In this document: one piece after another, positions 61,092 to 64,000 of the stretch
Numbering within the stretch: position 1 is the first letter of the stretch
Layout: each line of letters begins with the position of its first letter
From: Bacteroidota bacterium
Lineage (GTDB): Bacteria; Bacteroidota; Bacteroidia; Cytophagales; Cytophagaceae
Direction of reading: 5' to 3'
Length of the DNA: 64,000 nt
Assembly (NCBI GenBank): GCA_023391415.1
Contig: JAEWAY010000015.1
Location: 1 to 64,000 of the forward strand
Position numbers and translations under genes: made by a program
The notes under the pieces: generated by a model
The model's input: only the letters and a program-made list of their open reading frames with translations
The model's database searches: none
What the model was told of the DNA's origin: nothing

Positions 61092-62513
61092 TTAGCGCTT
61101 TATGAATTTTAGCGTCTTTGTTTCGCCGGATAGGGCGCGGATATTTATAAAATAGACTCCTGGCTGTAAGTCTGTGACCGAAACGCTGGCGGTCGTTTCC
61201 GTAGCGGTCGCGCGCGCTACGGTCTGATTGCCGGAGTTGATTACGCTTATTTCCGACTCCGCCGGTATGTTGGAAATGGACAGCGCGTCTGTGGCCGGAT
61301 TGGGAAACAAGCTTAGCTCCGCGAAGGCGGTCGTGAAAGAAGCGTAGGAGGTGGTGATATCGACGGAGATAAAGTCGGAAAAAGTTTGACGCTGCTTATA
61401 AAGCATGTCGTCGCCACTGTAATAGTTTTCAGTGATCGTCTCCACCTTCTCGTCATTGTCGTTGTATGTGTTGGAGATCAGATAATACGATTCTATGATC
61501 CACGCGTCATCCTGATAAAGCTCATTTTTATAGCCGGCATCTTCTCCTTTAGAGTCTTTATACATGGTATATCGGAACAGATACCATGTATCGTCTTCAA
61601 GTCCTTCGGATGTAGTGACAATACTGCCATCGGGCATGGTGACTATAGTGGATTTGAATACCTGTATCCATTCTTCGTCGACGTAAATTTCCATGATCTC
61701 TGTCTGCTCGTCGCCGTCGATCGTGGTAGTGAAGCGTCCGGTCTCCGTGACGACGCCGTTTTCATAAGAGACATAACTAGCCGAGGCGATTTCCCATTCT
61801 TTATCCTGGCCAAAGTGGCTAAAAACGACATTGGTATATTCAGATGCTTTCTCCCATTGATCGCCGACTCTTTCATATTCTATTATCGTTACAGGCGCTT
61901 GCCCGCCGCCGGAGTATACGTACTCGTATTTCCATTGATCTTCCCAGGTATTTGTCGCGGAGGAGTACCCCTGATTGACCTCTGCCGTGATCCGCTTCCC
62001 TGTATCGTAGGTATACACTGTATTGTCTCCCCAGGATATTTCCCATTGACCATTTTGCCAGGAGGATGAGACTGTTCCGGCGCTGTTGCCTTGCTCATCA
62101 AAACTGGTAGAATACTTCTGGCTGTTGACCATTTCTGTACCATTAAAATACTTGGTCAGTTCTTCCACGAGTTTACCTTGGTCATTGTATGTATAGTACA
62201 CGCCTCGCGTGCTGTTTCCGTTTACATCGAATGATAGCAGGGTCAAGACATCGCCCCGCTGATCGTAGGTGTATTCGCTGTGGCCATTCTCCATCCAGTC
62301 GGCGGATGTCTCGTCCCAGTAATAATCCTGGGCTTTCAGAGGCAACTTTTTTGACGCGGTGGTTCGCGATCTGGCCGAATTGGCCGATTTATGGGTTTTC
62401 CCGATTTGTTTTTTCGGCCCTGTCAGTTTGTTTTTGATCGACTGCGCGTTTATCGAACCTACGCACGCTATGCAGATCAATGACAATAGCGGAATAAAGT
62501 ATTTGTTGCTCAT
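61092..62513 (-). CDS. T9SS-secreted protein with YD-like repeats
   Basis: A 473-aa protein from MSNKYFIPLL (the frame is open to 62666, but the signal peptide LLSLICIACVGSINAQ begins here). A Ser/Lys-rich linker precedes a long region of repeated YTYDQRGD / YYTYNDQGK / YSTSFDEQGN units (about 80-350), reminiscent of YD or DUF3836-like repeats. A type A sorting domain follows (LFPNPATDALSISN near residue 400). It should be exported by T9SS. Ligand or partner unknown. Confidence 0.75.
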   Translation of the reverse strand: MSNKYFIPLLSLICIACVGSINAQSIKNKLTGPKKQIGKTHKSANSARSRTTASKKLPLKAQDYYWDETSADWMENGHSEYTYDQRGDVLTLLSFDVNGNSTRGVYYTYNDQGKLVEELTKYFNGTEMVNSQKYSTSFDEQGNSAGTVSSSWQNGQWEISWGDNTVYTYDTGKRITAEVNQGYSSATNTWEDQWKYEYVYSGGGQAPVTIIEYERVGDQWEKASEYTNVVFSHFGQDKEWEIASASYVSYENGVVTETGRFTTTIDGDEQTEIMEIYVDEEWIQVFKSTIVTMPDGSIVTTSEGLEDDTWYLFRYTMYKDSKGEDAGYKNELYQDDAWIIESYYLISNTYNDNDEKVETITENYYSGDDMLYKQRQTFSDFISVDITTSYASFTTAFAELSLFPNPATDALSISNIPAESEISVINSGNQTVARATATETTASVSVTDLQPGVYFINIRALSGETKTLKFIKR

Positions 62514-63087
62514 ATGGAATTTGGTTTTAATGTATGTTTCAAAGGGGGATTCAGGCTTCGTCACGCGTTTTTGATTCCGGAGCGGCCGGTTATCGTTAAC
62601 GTTTTTCCGGGATGGGAGCCCGTCGCTTGTATTGCCGTTGCTGTTTATTTTCCTTAGTCCTGGCAAAAAGGGTTTATTTTTTTAATAAGTCTTATTTGAC
62701 TTTAGTTAATGGCTGTAAATATATGAAAATATTTTATCCCCTCTCGTTTTTAGCGGAATTATGCCGCTCTTAGCTTATAGCGGGCCTGAAGTGTTCGGTG
62801 GTTTGTTTTGTAGGGCTGTCATCCATAGGTAATTGGTCTGCCATATCGGGACTATTTTCCAGGTTGTTTTTCTTTTATGAAGCTTCGATGGTGAGAATTT
62901 TAAACAATGGGAGGAGCCTTTAGTTAATAAACTTTATTTTAAAAAAACAGTCTTTACTCGTTTTGGCGGTATCGGTACGATTGGTAGACAAAATACCCTT
63001 GGAGGTTCTTCGCGGGATGAGCCGGTATATGCCTGATGGCATTTTTTGATTGAATCCATCAGAATTTTTAAACTAAAAATATACGCT
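62514..63087. other. Intergenic region between divergent genes
   Basis: A 574-bp AT-rich region (especially 62690-62960) between the T9SS gene and the GMC gene. I see no complete ORF, no tRNA and no clean TTG..TAnnTTTG promoter. Both promoters are presumably here but not recognisable. Confidence 0.4.
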
Positions 63088-64000
63088 ATGTACGGTAAAA
63101 AGAAGTTATCCTCTACTCCCTACGCGATCGAGACGAAGGAGGTAGATGTATTTATCGCGGGTTCCGGTCCTGTCGGTTGCGCTTTCGCGAGAAAACTGGT
63201 AGAAAAAGGATACAGGGTGATGATGATCGACGCCGGCGCCAAATATTCCAAAAGGCCAGGAGAACATCTTAAGAACTCCTTTATTTATCAGCGCAATGTA
63301 GATCCTTTCGCGTCGGTGATCAGAGGACACTTGCAGACTTTGTCCGTGCCTACTAGTGACAATCCTATGCTTACACTTGATCCCGGAGCGTTTTCGATTG
63401 ACTGGAGCAATCCTGATTACAAAGGATTTGTAATCAATGGGCAAAATCCGGATCAGGTCTCTTATAAAAATCTTCCCGGCGCGGCGGCTACCTACGCGGT
63501 CGGGGGCATGGCTACCCATTGGACCTGCGCCTGCCCGAGGCATCATCCCTCGATGGAGAGAACACCCCTGATCTCGGACAAAGAGTGGGACAAGCTCTAC
63601 TCGGAAGCCGAAGCCTTGCTCAATGTGCGCGATGATCAGTTTGACCACTCGATACGGCATACAAAAGTGAAGGAAGTGCTTCAGGCGGAATTTAGCGAGC
63701 TAAAAACTCCGTACCATCCGCGAAGCCTGCCTCTGGCGGTACAACGGAGAAAGGACAATCCGGACTTTGTACACTGGAGTGGCTCGGATACCGTACTGGG
63801 GCGTCTGGCCGACAACGTAAATTACTACAAAGACGAGTCCGGAGGGGTACTGGAGATACTGGAACAGCATCAGTTGCGCAAGGTTGTCCAGAATGGGGCC
63901 GGCAACTCGATCGACTTCGCCTGTGTGCAGAACCTCATGGAGTGGAAAGAAATACACGTAAAAGCCAAGGTGTACATCGTCGCTACCGGAACTGTATTGA
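63088..64000 (+). CDS. GMC oxidoreductase, pyranose 2-oxidase-like (partial)
   Basis: The first 304 codons of a flavoenzyme running off the right edge. The dinucleotide-binding motif VFIAGSGPVGCAFA (about 20-33) is followed by MIDAGAKYSKRPGEH. The segment GGMATHWTCACPR (about 146-158) matches the pyranose 2-oxidase signature, whose His in the THW motif carries covalent FAD. It probably oxidises a sugar. No signal peptide is seen. The ORF has no stop in the window. Confidence 0.85.
   Translation, partial: MYGKKKLSSTPYAIETKEVDVFIAGSGPVGCAFARKLVEKGYRVMMIDAGAKYSKRPGEHLKNSFIYQRNVDPFASVIRGHLQTLSVPTSDNPMLTLDPGAFSIDWSNPDYKGFVINGQNPDQVSYKNLPGAAATYAVGGMATHWTCACPRHHPSMERTPLISDKEWDKLYSEAEALLNVRDDQFDHSIRHTKVKEVLQAEFSELKTPYHPRSLPLAVQRRKDNPDFVHWSGSDTVLGRLADNVNYYKDESGGVLEILEQHQLRKVVQNGAGNSIDFACVQNLMEWKEIHVKAKVYIVATGTVL

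Noticed and set aside
1..64000. CRISPR array, prophage or insertion sequence
   Set aside because: No regularly spaced direct repeats, phage structural genes or transposase motifs were seen. The restriction island has no flanking repeat visible within the window.

Overview
The window comes from a Bacteroidetes (Bacteroidota) chromosome, probably of the Cytophagia/Chitinophagia type. The signs are type IX secretion (T9SS) C-terminal sorting domains on two proteins, many TonB receptors with carboxypeptidase-like N-terminal domains, Bacteroidetes-type promoters (TTG, 19-21 bp, TAnnTTTG), a tmRNA whose tag reads GEENYALAA, and families largely restricted to this phylum (DUF4374, DUF5074/YncE-like). 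I cannot assign a genus. By eye, bases 1 to about 9,400 are AT-richer than the rest, which is rich in GC, CGCG and GCG. This suggests the restriction island was acquired.

Layout. (1) 245-9331, minus: a type I restriction-modification operon, hsdM - GxxExxY protein - hsdS - [satD - DUF3307] - hsdR - 59-aa ORF - DUF5655 nuclease-like protein. The bracketed pair has its own tandem palindromic operator and looks like a separately controlled cassette. (2) 9582-15745, minus: a vitamin B12 uptake operon behind a cobalamin riboswitch, with a BtuB-type TonB receptor, a BtuG-like beta-propeller lipoprotein and a large T9SS surface protein. (3) 15938-30015, minus: a hydroxamate siderophore operon of the NRPS-independent (NIS) type. 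It holds two intact IucA/IucC synthetases, a third fused to a GNAT acyltransferase but split by a frameshift at an A10 run, a PLP decarboxylase, an N-hydroxylase, a lysine-hydroxylase-like Fe(II)/2-oxoglutarate enzyme, an ACP with an AMP ligase, a nitroreductase and a MATE exporter. (4) 30257-35325: a LuxR-type response regulator, a structured 0.6-kb intergenic region, and a divergent TonB receptor plus DUF4374 lipoprotein resembling XusA/XusB, probably the siderophore import arm.

(5) 35473-41878: mixed cell-envelope and regulatory genes, including an ArsR-SRPBCC-DoxX operon with a clear tandem operator in its promoter. (6) 42078-52638: a TonB receptor, then a CusCBA/Czc-type metal efflux operon with a two-component system. 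(7) ssrA (tmRNA), TerC, and a DUF481-like outer-membrane protein. (8) 55480-60980: an AraC regulator divergent from a TolC-HlyD-MFS tripartite exporter and a small lipoprotein. (9) A second T9SS protein and, at the right edge, the start of a pyranose-oxidase-like GMC flavoenzyme.

Iron and cobalamin capture dominate: made and imported siderophore in (3) and (4), riboswitch-controlled B12 scavenging in (2), and metal export in (6). The most unusual points are the satD-DUF3307 cassette inside the restriction operon, where SatD has residues reminiscent of class III nucleotide cyclases beside a membrane protein, and the A10 frameshift inside an otherwise intact siderophore operon.
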